Positions 48,161 to 57,117 of a DNA stretch of 64,000 nt are shown one piece after another. Origin of the DNA: Caldimicrobium sp. (GTDB taxonomy: Bacteria > Desulfobacterota > Thermodesulfobacteria > Thermodesulfobacteriales > Thermodesulfobacteriaceae). The position numbers were made by a program, and so were the translations under genes. Below the pieces are notes generated by a model. That model had not been told where the DNA came from. It searched no databases and saw only the letters and a list, made by a program, of their open reading frames with translations. Every line of letters starts with the position of its first letter. Position 1 is the first letter of the stretch. The stretch lies in contig JANXCE010000004.1 in assembly GCA_025059715.1 (NCBI GenBank), positions 1 to 64,000 on the forward strand, given 5' to 3'.

Positions 48161-48529
48161 ATGGAAGAACGGATCGAAACTATTGTTAAGTTACTTTCAG
48201 ATAAAAAAGCGGAGGATATCTTGGTTTTAGATGTCCGCTCCAAGGTTAGCTATGCGGACTATTTTATCATCTGTAGCGCCCACTCTACAAGACATGCTCA
48301 GGGTATCTCTGATTATGTAGTTGGGGAATTGGAAAAGTTTAACATTAAGCCCTTAGGGATTGAAGGCTGGGAGACAGGAAATTGGATTATTTTAGATTAT
48401 AACACTATAATAGTCCATATCTTTTTTGAGCCTATCAGAGGCCTCTATGCTCTGGAAGAACTGTGGTCTGAATCTCCTCCGCGAAGGCGACAAAGGATTC
48501 TTCCTCTGGAAAGAGAGACCTTTCAATAG
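48161..48529 (+). CDS. rsfS: Ribosome silencing factor RsfS
   Basis: ILVLDVRSKVSYADYFIICSAHSTRHAQGISDYV..GIEGWETGNWIILDYNTIIVHIFFEPIRGLYALEELW. Confidence 0.94.
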   Translation: MEERIETIVKLLSDKKAEDILVLDVRSKVSYADYFIICSAHSTRHAQGISDYVVGELEKFNIKPLGIEGWETGNWIILDYNTIIVHIFFEPIRGLYALEELWSESPPRRRQRILPLERETFQ

Positions 48530-50186
48530 CCCCTAAAAGTTCATCAAGGTTATAGCCTGTTTTGGCAGAAATAGCAATTCCTTGATATTGTTTTGAAATT
48601 CTTGCTAAAAATGAGGCTGAGAAGTTTTCGCTTTTTTCTAAGAGATCCACTTTATTAAAAACTCTTAGACGAGGTGCCTGCAGGAGATTCATTTCCTCCA
48701 GGATAGACTCTACAGTTTGGATGTGGGTTTCCCAATCTCCATGACTTATGTCAATGAGATGTAGGAGAAGATCCGCATTGTAGAGTTCTTCTAAGGTAGC
48801 TTTAAAGGCTTTTTTTAGATCCTCAGGAAGGTCTCGAATAAAGCCAACAGTATCAGTTAGGAGAAAGAATTTGTTATTTTTAGTCTTAACTAATTTTGTT
48901 ACAGGATCAAGGGTTGCAAAGAGTTTGTCTTCCGCTAAGTAGTTAGCCTTAGAGAGTCTATTTAGTAAAGTGGTTTTTCCTGCATTTGTATAACCGATAA
49001 GGACCACCACCTTGTAGTCAAGCCTTTTTCTTCTACTTCTACGTAATTCTCTCTCGGAAGATATTTTTTCCAGCTCTTTTTCAAGTTTTGCCAGGCGATC
49101 TTTAATTCTTCTTCTATCCACTTCCAGTTTAGTTTCTCCTGGTCCTCTTCCACCAATCCCTCCTGTGAGTCTGGAAAAAGCATCGTCTTTGGCTCTAAGT
49201 CTCGGAAGAGCATAGCGCAGTTGGGCCATCTCTACTTGAATTTTTCCTTCTCTTGATTTTGCCCTTTGGGCAAAAATATCTAATATAAGCTGAGTGCGAT
49301 CAATAACACGGAGATCGGTTGCTTCTGTTAAAGCTCTAACCTGAGAAGGGGAAAGTTCTCTATCAAAAATAAGGAGATTAGCTCTACTTCTCATAGCTTG
49401 AATCATAACCTCAAGGAGTTTACCTTTACCTATTACATAGCGAGGATCAAGAGAGGTGCGCTTTTGCACTATCTCTCCAACCACATTAACTCCTGCGGTT
49501 TTAGCAAGCTCTCTGAGTTCACTAAGACGTTCTTCCCAATCATGCGTTTGAGGCTCTCTAACGAGAATAAGAAGCGCCCTGTCCTCTGTATCCTTGACAT
49601 TCTTTAGGGGTTGAATTCTTTCAAGTTCATCCTCTAAGTTTTTAATAAGTTCAAGGAAATTCTCTTTTAGGTCCCAGACATAGCGAGGTTTAAGGAAAAA
49701 GAAGAACTGATTCTCTTCCTCAGCCAGAGAGGCTTGAAAGAAGTCTTTATGAGGTAGGATATGGGCAAGATATATCTTTCCCGGCTCGCCCTTTTCATTA
49801 ACCTCAAGAGCTCCCACTAAATCCAACCTTAAAAAAGCAAGATCTATGAGGTCCTCCTGATCTAAGCCCGAATTTTTTGAATTCCTAACAAGGTGTGTAT
49901 GGATCAACCGAAGTCCCTTTAGTCTGGAAACATAATCTCTATATCCTCGCAGTTCAGGGATCTCTATTTGATTAAAGGTTCCAAGGATAACATAATCGAT
50001 TTCTCCTTTTCTATTGATAAGAAGACCTATTTGACGATTGAGTTGAGAGGAGAGCTCTGCTAATTCCCACACAAGCTCAGGGGAAATTATTGTCTGAGGA
50101 GGGACCTTTCTATAGTAGAGCTTTTCTAATTTTCTTATTTCGCTTGGTTTTAGACCCTGTAAATTACCGTAAATTACTCTGCTCAA
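48435..50186 (-). CDS. hflX: GTPase HflX
   Basis: FSRLTGGIGGRGPGETKLEVDRRRI, VVLIGYTNAGKTTLLNRLS, DTVGFIRDLP. Confidence 0.95.
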   Translation of the reverse strand: MSRVIYGNLQGLKPSEIRKLEKLYYRKVPPQTIISPELVWELAELSSQLNRQIGLLINRKGEIDYVILGTFNQIEIPELRGYRDYVSRLKGLRLIHTHLVRNSKNSGLDQEDLIDLAFLRLDLVGALEVNEKGEPGKIYLAHILPHKDFFQASLAEEENQFFFFLKPRYVWDLKENFLELIKNLEDELERIQPLKNVKDTEDRALLILVREPQTHDWEERLSELRELAKTAGVNVVGEIVQKRTSLDPRYVIGKGKLLEVMIQAMRSRANLLIFDRELSPSQVRALTEATDLRVIDRTQLILDIFAQRAKSREGKIQVEMAQLRYALPRLRAKDDAFSRLTGGIGGRGPGETKLEVDRRRIKDRLAKLEKELEKISSERELRRSRRKRLDYKVVVLIGYTNAGKTTLLNRLSKANYLAEDKLFATLDPVTKLVKTKNNKFFLLTDTVGFIRDLPEDLKKAFKATLEELYNADLLLHLIDISHGDWETHIQTVESILEEMNLLQAPRLRVFNKVDLLEKSENFSASFLARISKQYQGIAISAKTGYNLDELLGAIERSLFPEEESFVAFAEEIQTTVLPEHRGL

Positions 50187-50223
50187 TTTCCCCCGTTTAA
50201 CTATTTAATTTACTCATTCATTT

Positions 50224-50251
50224 ATTTTAGTCATCTCTTTATGTTCGTCAA
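50224..50251 (-). promoter_or_regulatory. Candidate promoter upstream of hflX (TTGACG-N16-TAAAAT)
   Basis: Minus-strand TTGACG 50251-50246; TAAAAT 50229-50224. Confidence 0.4.
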
Positions 50252-50257
50252 GAGTTA

Positions 50258-50527
50258 TGCATGAGTCCATAGGATTTTAAACTGAAGGGAATTCTCATTA
50301 AATTTGTGGAAAATCCACTCCAAAGGTGATTACGGTCCCAAGCCCGAAACTTACACCAAAAAGTCACACCACTCCTACTCGATAAATAACTATATCCATA
50401 GTAATCTAAAGGCGACTTCTTTTCATCGAAAGATGTAACCTTAATTGCTTCAAGATTCTAACAGCATCTCTAAGTCTTTGAATGGGAGAAGGGGTTAGTG
50501 AGAAGCTAAAAGCCTTGAACTTATGCA
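50258..50527. mobile_element. Decayed, internally deleted IS copy (copy C, 270 bp)
   Basis: Left TGCATGAGTCCATAGGATTTTAAACTGA.GGGAATTCTC and right CTTGAACTTATGCA match copy D; right end abuts CCCCCC. Confidence 0.65.
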
Positions 50528-50589
50528 CCCCCCTTCCACAAACTTTCCATGTAGGGTTGAAATCAGAGACATGATTCTTCCCAGCTACA

Positions 50590-50850
50590 GAGCCCCTCAA
50601 ATGCGACGTTTAGAGTGCCCATGGCAGTAGTTGTGGGATTACCTTAATTAGGAAGAATGCTTACCTTATTGGTCCCATTGGAGATATCTTTTGCTCTTTC
50701 ACTTATACATTAGGCTATGGTTATATTGGCGCAAGCTGAAATAAGGGGCATGGCATAGAAATTTTCGTTTTATCTTGAGACCTTGAATAGAAACAGAAAT
50801 AGCAAGAGCGGAGATGATAGATGATATGGTGATGTAAATAATAAGCTAAT
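50590..50850 (-). pseudogene. Decayed type IV pilin paralogue
   Basis: Minus strand: YITISSIISALAISVSIQGLKIKRKF(fs)FYAMPLISACANITIA*CISERAKDISNGTNK, parallel to intact pilin LIVIAIIAILASIAIPQY..SYALPIARACAMDIVSWCVENPGQQFTSNATPN. Confidence 0.6.
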
Positions 50851-50885
50851 TAAATGAAATCATTTGTTTCAGGAAATTTTATAGG

Positions 50886-50910
50886 TAGCAGAGGGAAGCC
50901 CCCTCTGCTA
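50886..50910 (-). terminator. Hairpin terminator downstream of pilin gene
   Basis: TAGCAGAGGG-AAGCC-CCCTCTGCTA, perfect 10-bp stem just past the pilin stop. Confidence 0.75.
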
Positions 50911-50916
50911 TAGAAA

Positions 50917-51348
50917 TTATTCAACTGTGCATTTTACAGACTGATTCTCGTACACACATTTTGCTTTATATTCATCAACACCAGCAAGGGTTGCGGTAAC
51001 TAATGTTAGGGTGGTATTAGATACAGTTCCATCATTTTGGCATTGTTTGTTGTTGAAATTATTCTGAAGGGTTACATCTCCTCCGGCTGATTGTCTTGTT
51101 TCTGGGTGACAATTTGGAGTGGCATTACTGGTGAACTGTTGTCCTGGATTTTCTACACACCAGGAAACAATATCCATGGCACAAGCTCTGGCAATTGGCA
51201 AGGCATAACTGGCAACCCTGGCTTTTGTTTGATACTTCATGTACTGGGGAATAGCAATACTTGCCAAAATGGCAATAATAGCGATAACGATTAAAAGCTC
51301 AACCAAAGTGAAACCCCCTCCTTTAGATCTCTTTACTTTACTCATCAT
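50917..51348 (-). CDS. Type IV pilin-like protein
   Basis: GGGFTLVELLIVIAIIAILASIAIPQYMKYQTKARVASYA prepilin motif. Confidence 0.92.
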   Translation of the reverse strand: MMSKVKRSKGGGFTLVELLIVIAIIAILASIAIPQYMKYQTKARVASYALPIARACAMDIVSWCVENPGQQFTSNATPNCHPETRQSAGGDVTLQNNFNNKQCQNDGTVSNTTLTLVTATLAGVDEYKAKCVYENQSVKCTVE

Positions 51349-51502
51349 ACACCTCCGTTTTTAATTTTTTATATCATGAAAATCAATCAGTATATTTTTA
51401 AGTCAATTTATTTTTGAGATTTAGATCTTTGTTTAACATTAACTCCCTATTTTATAGTTTATTTTTCCTTTTTACTTTATAACCAGAGAAAGTCAAGCTT
51501 AA

Positions 51503-52316
51503 TGGATGAGTCCATAGGATTTTAGACTGAGGGGAATTCTCGTGAAATTTATAACAAATCCACTTCAAAAGTGATACATTTCAAAGCCCACTTTGTTCCC
51601 TCTCCATATAACACCACATCAAAAACCTTATAAGGTCCCTATGCTCAATAAACTCCTCCTCCAATATCCTGTTAAACCTCTCTATATACCCATTCCCTCC
51701 CTCTCAAGCTCAGTCTGCACGCCCCTTATCTCAAAAGGAGTTACCGCCTTAAACTTACTCCAAAAGTCCCTCCCACTCCTGCTCGATAAATGACTGCTCT
51801 TCATACGCAAATCCAAATCTACTAATCTCCTCCTCTTCTTCCTCTCAATAAACCTTCCCCTCTTCCTACAAAAACTAAAGCTTCTTCACTGCCTCATCTC
51901 AAGGAAATCCCCTCTCTTTCAAATACTTTATAATCCTTCCAATCGTAGATACTGCTACCAAAGCTATACCCCTCTCCCTACAAAATCTATCCACCAAAGG
52001 CCTAAGCTTTCCCTTGCCTATGCGAGGATGTTTCTCTCCTGTAACTCAGGATAAACGCTATTACCTCATTCGCCACCTCTTTGAGCATTTCCTCTTTGGT
52101 CAATCTATGGGTTTGGTGCCAAAAGAGTTTGTGAAATTCTATGACCTTTTAGTCTAAAGGCGATTTCTTTTCTTTGAGAGAGGTGCATCTTTGATAGTTT
52201 CAAGTCTTTGTAGCATTTTTAAGTCTTTGATGGAAGATGGGGTTAGTGAAAGGCTAAACAATTAATTTTCAATTTTAACACCTTTTTTCCTTCTAAAAAG
52301 ACCTTGAACTTATGCA
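51503..52316. mobile_element. Decayed IS copy (copy D, ~814 bp), rve-type transposase pseudogene on minus strand
   Basis: Left TGGATGAGTCCATAGGATTTTAGACTGAGGGGAATTCTC, right CTTGAACTTATGCA; minus-strand integrase fragments with stops and frameshifts. Confidence 0.7.
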
Positions 52317-52510
52317 AAAAAAAAGTCAAGAGGCTGTCCTTGCAAAACAAAGGGCTTAAGCTTCTCCTTACCCATTTGTTGCTTCCAACTCCTTTTTGCT
52401 TTTTGGCCATTCTCTTTACCACCACTATCCTTTGGAAGTTTCTTCCACCTGTGAACAAGTGCTTTTAGATAGGAAGAAGCTTCTTTAATAGAGTTGCGTT
52501 TTACAAACAT
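52310..52510 (-). pseudogene. Short ORF of probable IS origin
   Basis: MFVKRNSIKEASSYLKALVHRWKKLPKDSGGKENGQKAKRSWKQQMG; next to IS copy D. Confidence 0.3.
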
Positions 52511-52678
52511 CTTTGGATCTTAACTTACTATTGTTTTTTCCCATTTTTCATCGAGATTCCCTTATGGGATTGCTTTTTTTATCTTTGATTTTGCCCCTTT
52601 CTTTGCAATAAGAAGCAAATATTGAAATAGGCAAAAAAGGATATAATATATAAAAAAGCTGATTTTAAGGAGGGCCAT

Positions 52679-53173
52679 ATGGGGAAGGTAAGGAAGGTTC
52701 TTTATATAAGCCTTTTAGTAGTAATACTATACATTCTCTTTCCTACAGCCTTAAAAGGGTCCACTTCCAACCTTTTCTTTAGCTCACCAGATGGAAAGAG
52801 ATATAATTTTGCAGATTTTAGGGGTAAGTATCTCCTGGTTAATCTTTTCTCCAGTTATTGTCCTCCCTGTATGGTCGAACTAAAGGTTCTTCAAAAACTT
52901 CATGAAAGTTGTGACACCAAAGGTCTGCAAATTGTGTCTCTCATGATTGATCGTGACGGTGCTCCCCTCTTACCTAAGATCATTTCTTCAAGAAATCTTA
53001 CCTATCCGGTAGGTTTAGCAAATCAGGACATCCTTAAGCTCTTCCCTGATTTTTCTATCACTCCCACCACCTATCTTTTTGATCCTCAGGGCAAGAGACT
53101 GGAGAGATTTGTCGGATTTAAAAACTATAAAGAGTGGACGCAAGTTCTGAGTAAGTATGTAAAATGTAACTAA
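52679..53173 (+). CDS. TlpA-like thioredoxin family protein
   Basis: NLFSSYCPPCMVELKVLQKLHESC. Confidence 0.88.
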   Translation: MGKVRKVLYISLLVVILYILFPTALKGSTSNLFFSSPDGKRYNFADFRGKYLLVNLFSSYCPPCMVELKVLQKLHESCDTKGLQIVSLMIDRDGAPLLPKIISSRNLTYPVGLANQDILKLFPDFSITPTTYLFDPQGKRLERFVGFKNYKEWTQVLSKYVKCN

Positions 53174-54222
53174 GGAAGTATCTCTAAGGAGGGTTCACCC
53201 TCCATAACTTCTCCAACTAAGTATAAGGAGTAAAAGCCTCTCTCTAAGGCTTTACTCTCTAAGAGGGCTTTTTTTTCTTTTGGACAGGCAATAAGTAATC
53301 CCCCTGAAGTTTGGGCATCTGCAAGAATAAGGCGATCTTCCTCTTTTATAGTGGGATGGAATTTCAAAAGATTTGTGCAATAGGCAAGATTTTGATAATC
53401 TCCTTCGGGTATTATTCCCATCTGGGCAAATTCCCTTGCTTCCTTAAAGAAGGGGATGCGATGGAAGTAAAAGAGTAATTTTTTTTTGCTTCCTTGAGCC
53501 ATCTCTAAAGCATGTCCAATTAAGCCAAAGCCAGTTATATCAGTTGCAGAGCTTACTCCTACCTCTATCATTAACTCCGCAGGCACTTTATTTAGTTCAA
53601 TCATAGTGCTGACCATTTTCTTATAAAGGAGACTCTCTTCATTAAAAAGGCCTGCTTTAAAAGCGGTAGTGAGAATCCCTGTGCCTAAGGGTTTAGTAAG
53701 GTAGAGTAGGTCTCCCGCCTTAGCACCTCTGTTGGTGATAATTCTCTCGGGATGAACGATTCCCACAAGGGCTAAACCATATTTAGGCTGGGGATCATCG
53801 ACGCTGTGTCCACCTACGAGGAGGGCTCCTGCTTCTTTGATTTTGGATAGACCTCCCTCAAGGATTTTTTTTATAACCTCTCTGGGTATGCCCTTTTTGG
53901 GAAAGGAGAGGAGATTAAGCGCAAGAAGGGGCTTTGCTCCAGTGACATATATGTCAGAGAGGGAATTGGCAGAGGCAATTTGTCCAAAGATGAAGGGATC
54001 GTCTACCACGGGGGTAAAGAAATCTGCGCTAAATACAATGGCGAGTTCAGAAGTAAGTCTAAAAATTGCAGCATCTGCTCCATATTCAAAGCTTTGAAGA
54101 AGATCTGGATGAGAGGGTAGGGGAAGTTCTTGAAGGATCTCCTCCAGGAACTCCTGGGGAAGCTTGGAAGCTCAGCCTGAGGCGGTAACCATCTGAGTCA
54201 ATTTAATCCTTGGCGCACTCAC
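53170..54222 (-). CDS. selD: Selenide, water dikinase SelD, selenoprotein with in-frame TGA (Sec17)
   Basis: ORF track begins at 54009, but the same frame continues upstream: V-S-A-P-R-I-K-L-T-Q-M-V-T-A-S-G-[TGA]-A-S-K-L-P-Q-E-F-L-E-E-I..ADFFTPVVDDPFIFG; GTG at 54222, TGA at 54174-54172. Confidence 0.9.
54142..54174 (-). promoter_or_regulatory. Candidate bSECIS hairpin downstream of the selD UGA
   Basis: UGA GCUUCCAAGC UUCCCCAGG-AGUU-CCUGGAGGA: stem with G at second loop position, ~20 nt after UGA. Confidence 0.6.
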
Positions 54223-54694
54223 TGGGGTCTCCCTTAATTTTATTTACCGCATGCCAAAGGAGCTCCTTTAATTGGGGCATGATCTCTCTTAATGCCCTGG
54301 GACTTCCTGGAAGATTAACAATAAGTGTTTGTCCACAAACCCCTGCTAATCCTCTACTCAGAGCAGAGAGAGAAGTTTTGCTAAAACCAATAAACCTAAT
54401 ATACTCCGCAATTCCAGGGATTTCCCTCTCAATGACCTCTTTTGTAGCTTCGGGAGTAACATCTCGAGGATGAACACCAGTGCCTCCAGAAGTAAGAAGG
54501 AGATCTACTTTGGAGGACTCACAGAGGCTCTTGAGTTTACTTACAATGAGGGGCTTCTCATCTGGCAGAAGGGTATAATCCACTACTTCCCAACCAAGGC
54601 TCTCAAGAAACTCAAGAAGGTATTTGCCTGAGAGATCCTCCCTTTCCCCTCTACTTCCTCTATCACTCAAGATTAATATAGCGCACTTAATCAT
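54203..54694 (-). CDS. Molybdenum cofactor biosynthesis protein (MogA/MoaB-like)
   Basis: ILILSDRGSRGEREDLSGKYLLEFL; LLLTSGGTGVHPRDVTPEAT; VNLPGSPRALRE. Confidence 0.92.
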   Translation of the reverse strand: MIKCAILILSDRGSRGEREDLSGKYLLEFLESLGWEVVDYTLLPDEKPLIVSKLKSLCESSKVDLLLTSGGTGVHPRDVTPEATKEVIEREIPGIAEYIRFIGFSKTSLSALSRGLAGVCGQTLIVNLPGSPRALREIMPQLKELLWHAVNKIKGDPSECAKD

Positions 54695-56646
54695 TCTCCC
54701 ACTTCCGCCTTTGCTTGAGCAATTATCCTTTCCGCAATAAAGGGAGGAACTTCCTCGTAATGGGAGAATTTGCTAACAAAGTAGCCTCTTCCTGCAGTAA
54801 TTCCATTAAGGGTTACTACATACTCTAAAAGTTCTGCCATGGGAGCTTGAGCCCTTATTTTAGTTTGTTTTCCCCTCTTCTCAAGATTTAAAACCCTTCC
54901 CCTTCGGGAATTAAGATCTCCAATTACATCTCCCACGGTCTCATCAGGCACAAAGATCTCAAGTTCTAAATAGGGCTCAAGCAGTGTTGGACTTGCTTGT
55001 TCCAGGGCCTTTTTCAAACAGTGAAAAGCAGCAATCTTAAAGGCAAGATCAGAGGAGTCTACCTCATGAGACTTTCCATCGTAGAACTGCACTTTCAGAT
55101 CCACCACTGGGCAACCAGCAAGCACACCCTTCTCCATAGCTTCTCTCACCCCCTTTTCTACTGCCGGAACATAATTGCGCGGGACATTCATGCCCGTTAA
55201 GGTCTCCACAAACTCAAACCCCTTTCCTCTCTCTAAGGGAAACACGTGGAAGTGCACCTCAGCAAATTGCCCCCTTCCCCCGCTTTGTTTCTTATGCCGG
55301 TATATTACTGCCTGAACAGGTTTTTTAATAGTCTCTCTATAGGGCACCTTAGGAAGGGATGTTTTAACCTTAACTCCATATTTTTCTTTAAGTTTTTCCA
55401 CAGTCTTTTCTATGTGAACCTTTCCTAAGCCTGAGACAAGAAGTTCTCTCGTCTCCTCGTGGCGATAAAAATGTAAAGAAGGATCTTCCTCTTTAAGTTT
55501 GGATATTGCTCCGCTAATTTTATCCTCATCCGCTCTGCTCTCTGGAATAAGAGCCAAAGTAAACATAGGAGTAGGCATCTCTGGAGAGGGAAGTGCCACC
55601 TTGAGGGGTTCTAAGGAAAAGGTATCACCTGTTTTTAGAGACTCTACTTTGGGAAAAACCACAATTTCCCCTTCCCTAATTTCCTTTATAGCTTCCAGAG
55701 AGTCTCCTCGAGGAGAGAGTATCTGGGTATACTTTTCCTCTTTACCCTGAGAGGTATAAAGAAGGCTATCGGGTTTAAAAGACCCCTTGAAAACCCTTCC
55801 GAAAGAAAGCTTTCCCGCATAGGGATCATAGAGGGTCTTAAAGATAAAGCCATAGGAATTCTGGTGATTTAGTTGCGGAAAATCTCGCTCAGGATAAATT
55901 TCAAGGAGTCTTTTTAAAAAAAGGGAAACTCCCCTTCCCGTTTGAGCGGAGCCTATAAAAATTGGAACCATCCTTTGATTTTGAAGGTTCAATTTTAAAC
56001 CCTCAAGAAGTTCCTCTTTAGTTAACTCTCCAGTTTCCAGATACTTTTCTATGAATTCATCCTTTGCCTCTGCTGTTACTTCCATAAGTTGTTCTCTTAA
56101 AGTTTTAACCCTCTCTACATACTGATCAGGAACGGAGTTAAATTTTAGATTTTCTCCCTCCTCGGTAAGAGAGGCATTTTCAATAAGGTCAATGAGGGTC
56201 AAAGGTATAGAGGTATTAAAGCCGTAAACTACAGGAAGCTGGAGTATTTCTAAGAGATCTTGAAGATCGCAAATGGTTTGAGCCCACTGGGTTTTCTCCG
56301 AATCCAATTTATTTACAAAGGCTACTAAGGGGAGCTTTGCTTCTCGAGCAAGCTCAAAGATACGGTAAATGTGATATTTGATCGGAGTTGTAGAGTCTAC
56401 CACTAAGATTCCCAAGTCCGCAACAGCAGTTGCCCACTTAAGTTCTCCAACGAAATTTTCATCGCCAGGAGTGTCTATGAAATAGTAGGGCATTCCCTTA
56501 AATAGACAGCCATAAACATTTAAGAAAGTAGTTGGCCCTTTTTTAGGAATTTTCAACCTTGTTTGAGTAAGGGATAGAATTTTCTCAATCAATTGGGTTT
56601 TACCGCTTTCGGAACAACCAAAAACAGCTAAAACTCGTCCTCTCAT
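54691..56646 (-). CDS. Elongation factor G-like protein (EFG-II type, divergent)
   Basis: GCSESGKTQLIEKIL, FIDTPGDENFVGELKWA, NKLDSEKTQW, EF-G domains IV/V. Confidence 0.85.
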   Translation of the reverse strand: MRGRVLAVFGCSESGKTQLIEKILSLTQTRLKIPKKGPTTFLNVYGCLFKGMPYYFIDTPGDENFVGELKWATAVADLGILVVDSTTPIKYHIYRIFELAREAKLPLVAFVNKLDSEKTQWAQTICDLQDLLEILQLPVVYGFNTSIPLTLIDLIENASLTEEGENLKFNSVPDQYVERVKTLREQLMEVTAEAKDEFIEKYLETGELTKEELLEGLKLNLQNQRMVPIFIGSAQTGRGVSLFLKRLLEIYPERDFPQLNHQNSYGFIFKTLYDPYAGKLSFGRVFKGSFKPDSLLYTSQGKEEKYTQILSPRGDSLEAIKEIREGEIVVFPKVESLKTGDTFSLEPLKVALPSPEMPTPMFTLALIPESRADEDKISGAISKLKEEDPSLHFYRHEETRELLVSGLGKVHIEKTVEKLKEKYGVKVKTSLPKVPYRETIKKPVQAVIYRHKKQSGGRGQFAEVHFHVFPLERGKGFEFVETLTGMNVPRNYVPAVEKGVREAMEKGVLAGCPVVDLKVQFYDGKSHEVDSSDLAFKIAAFHCLKKALEQASPTLLEPYLELEIFVPDETVGDVIGDLNSRRGRVLNLEKRGKQTKIRAQAPMAELLEYVVTLNGITAGRGYFVSKFSHYEEVPPFIAERIIAQAKAEVGE

Positions 56647-56737
56647 GGTGTTTACCTCCTTTTTATGTTAAACTTATTATTATATATTATAAAAATATAA
56701 AAACGACAAGATCATTAAAAACACTATCATATATTAT

Positions 56738-57058
56738 TGGGCAACAAACTTTTGAAGATAAAAAAGCAAGGCCTGTTTCTCTTTGGATAGAGGCCTCTCC
56801 TTTTATGTCTAACCCAAAAAAATTTTTTCAATGGTTCTTAGAATTTTAATAAAGGCTTGCCGTATCTTGGTCTCAAGCTTTTCGAACCCCTTTAAAAGAA
56901 TTATTGGTGTTACTGCGAGATAATTTTCAAGTGGATGTGTCAGCCCCTTTGGCTTAAATTACAAGTGGGACTTTTGAAGCTGAAGCCCTGCTTTTCTAAG
57001 GGTTACATTTTAAAGAGGGCACTAAATTAAACACTTTTCCATCTTATAAAAGGTTGTA
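56738..57058 (+). pseudogene. Decayed coding remnant, family unidentified
   Basis: Single frame with protein-like stretches and four stops: GQQTFEDKKARPVSLWIEASPFMSNPKKFFQWFLEF**RLAVSWSQAFRTPLKELLVLLRDNFQVDVSAPLA*ITSGTFEAEALLF*GLHFKEGTKLNTFPSYKRL. Confidence 0.35.
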
Positions 57059-57117
57059 ATGGTAATAATTTTGATTAAAATGATGAAAGAATCAAAAGTG
57101 AAATCGACAAGAGAATT

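Noticed and set aside
51593-51793. Plus-strand ORF in IS copy D
   Set aside because: Antisense of the decayed rve-type transposase.
54009-54009. Truncated SelD starting at MVDDPFIF
   Set aside because: This would remove the catalytic Sec/Cys and Lys; upstream frame is homologous through the TGA.
53837-54097. Plus-strand ORF opposite selD
   Set aside because: Low-complexity shadow ORF; the minus-strand selD frame has clear homology.
54691-56646. Possible SelB near selD
   Set aside because: Domain motifs are EF-G-like through the C-terminus; no SelB winged-helix region.
56765-56800. AGGCCT palindromes as a possible hairpin
   Set aside because: Short and separated by a long loop; no U-tract or gene context to support a terminator.
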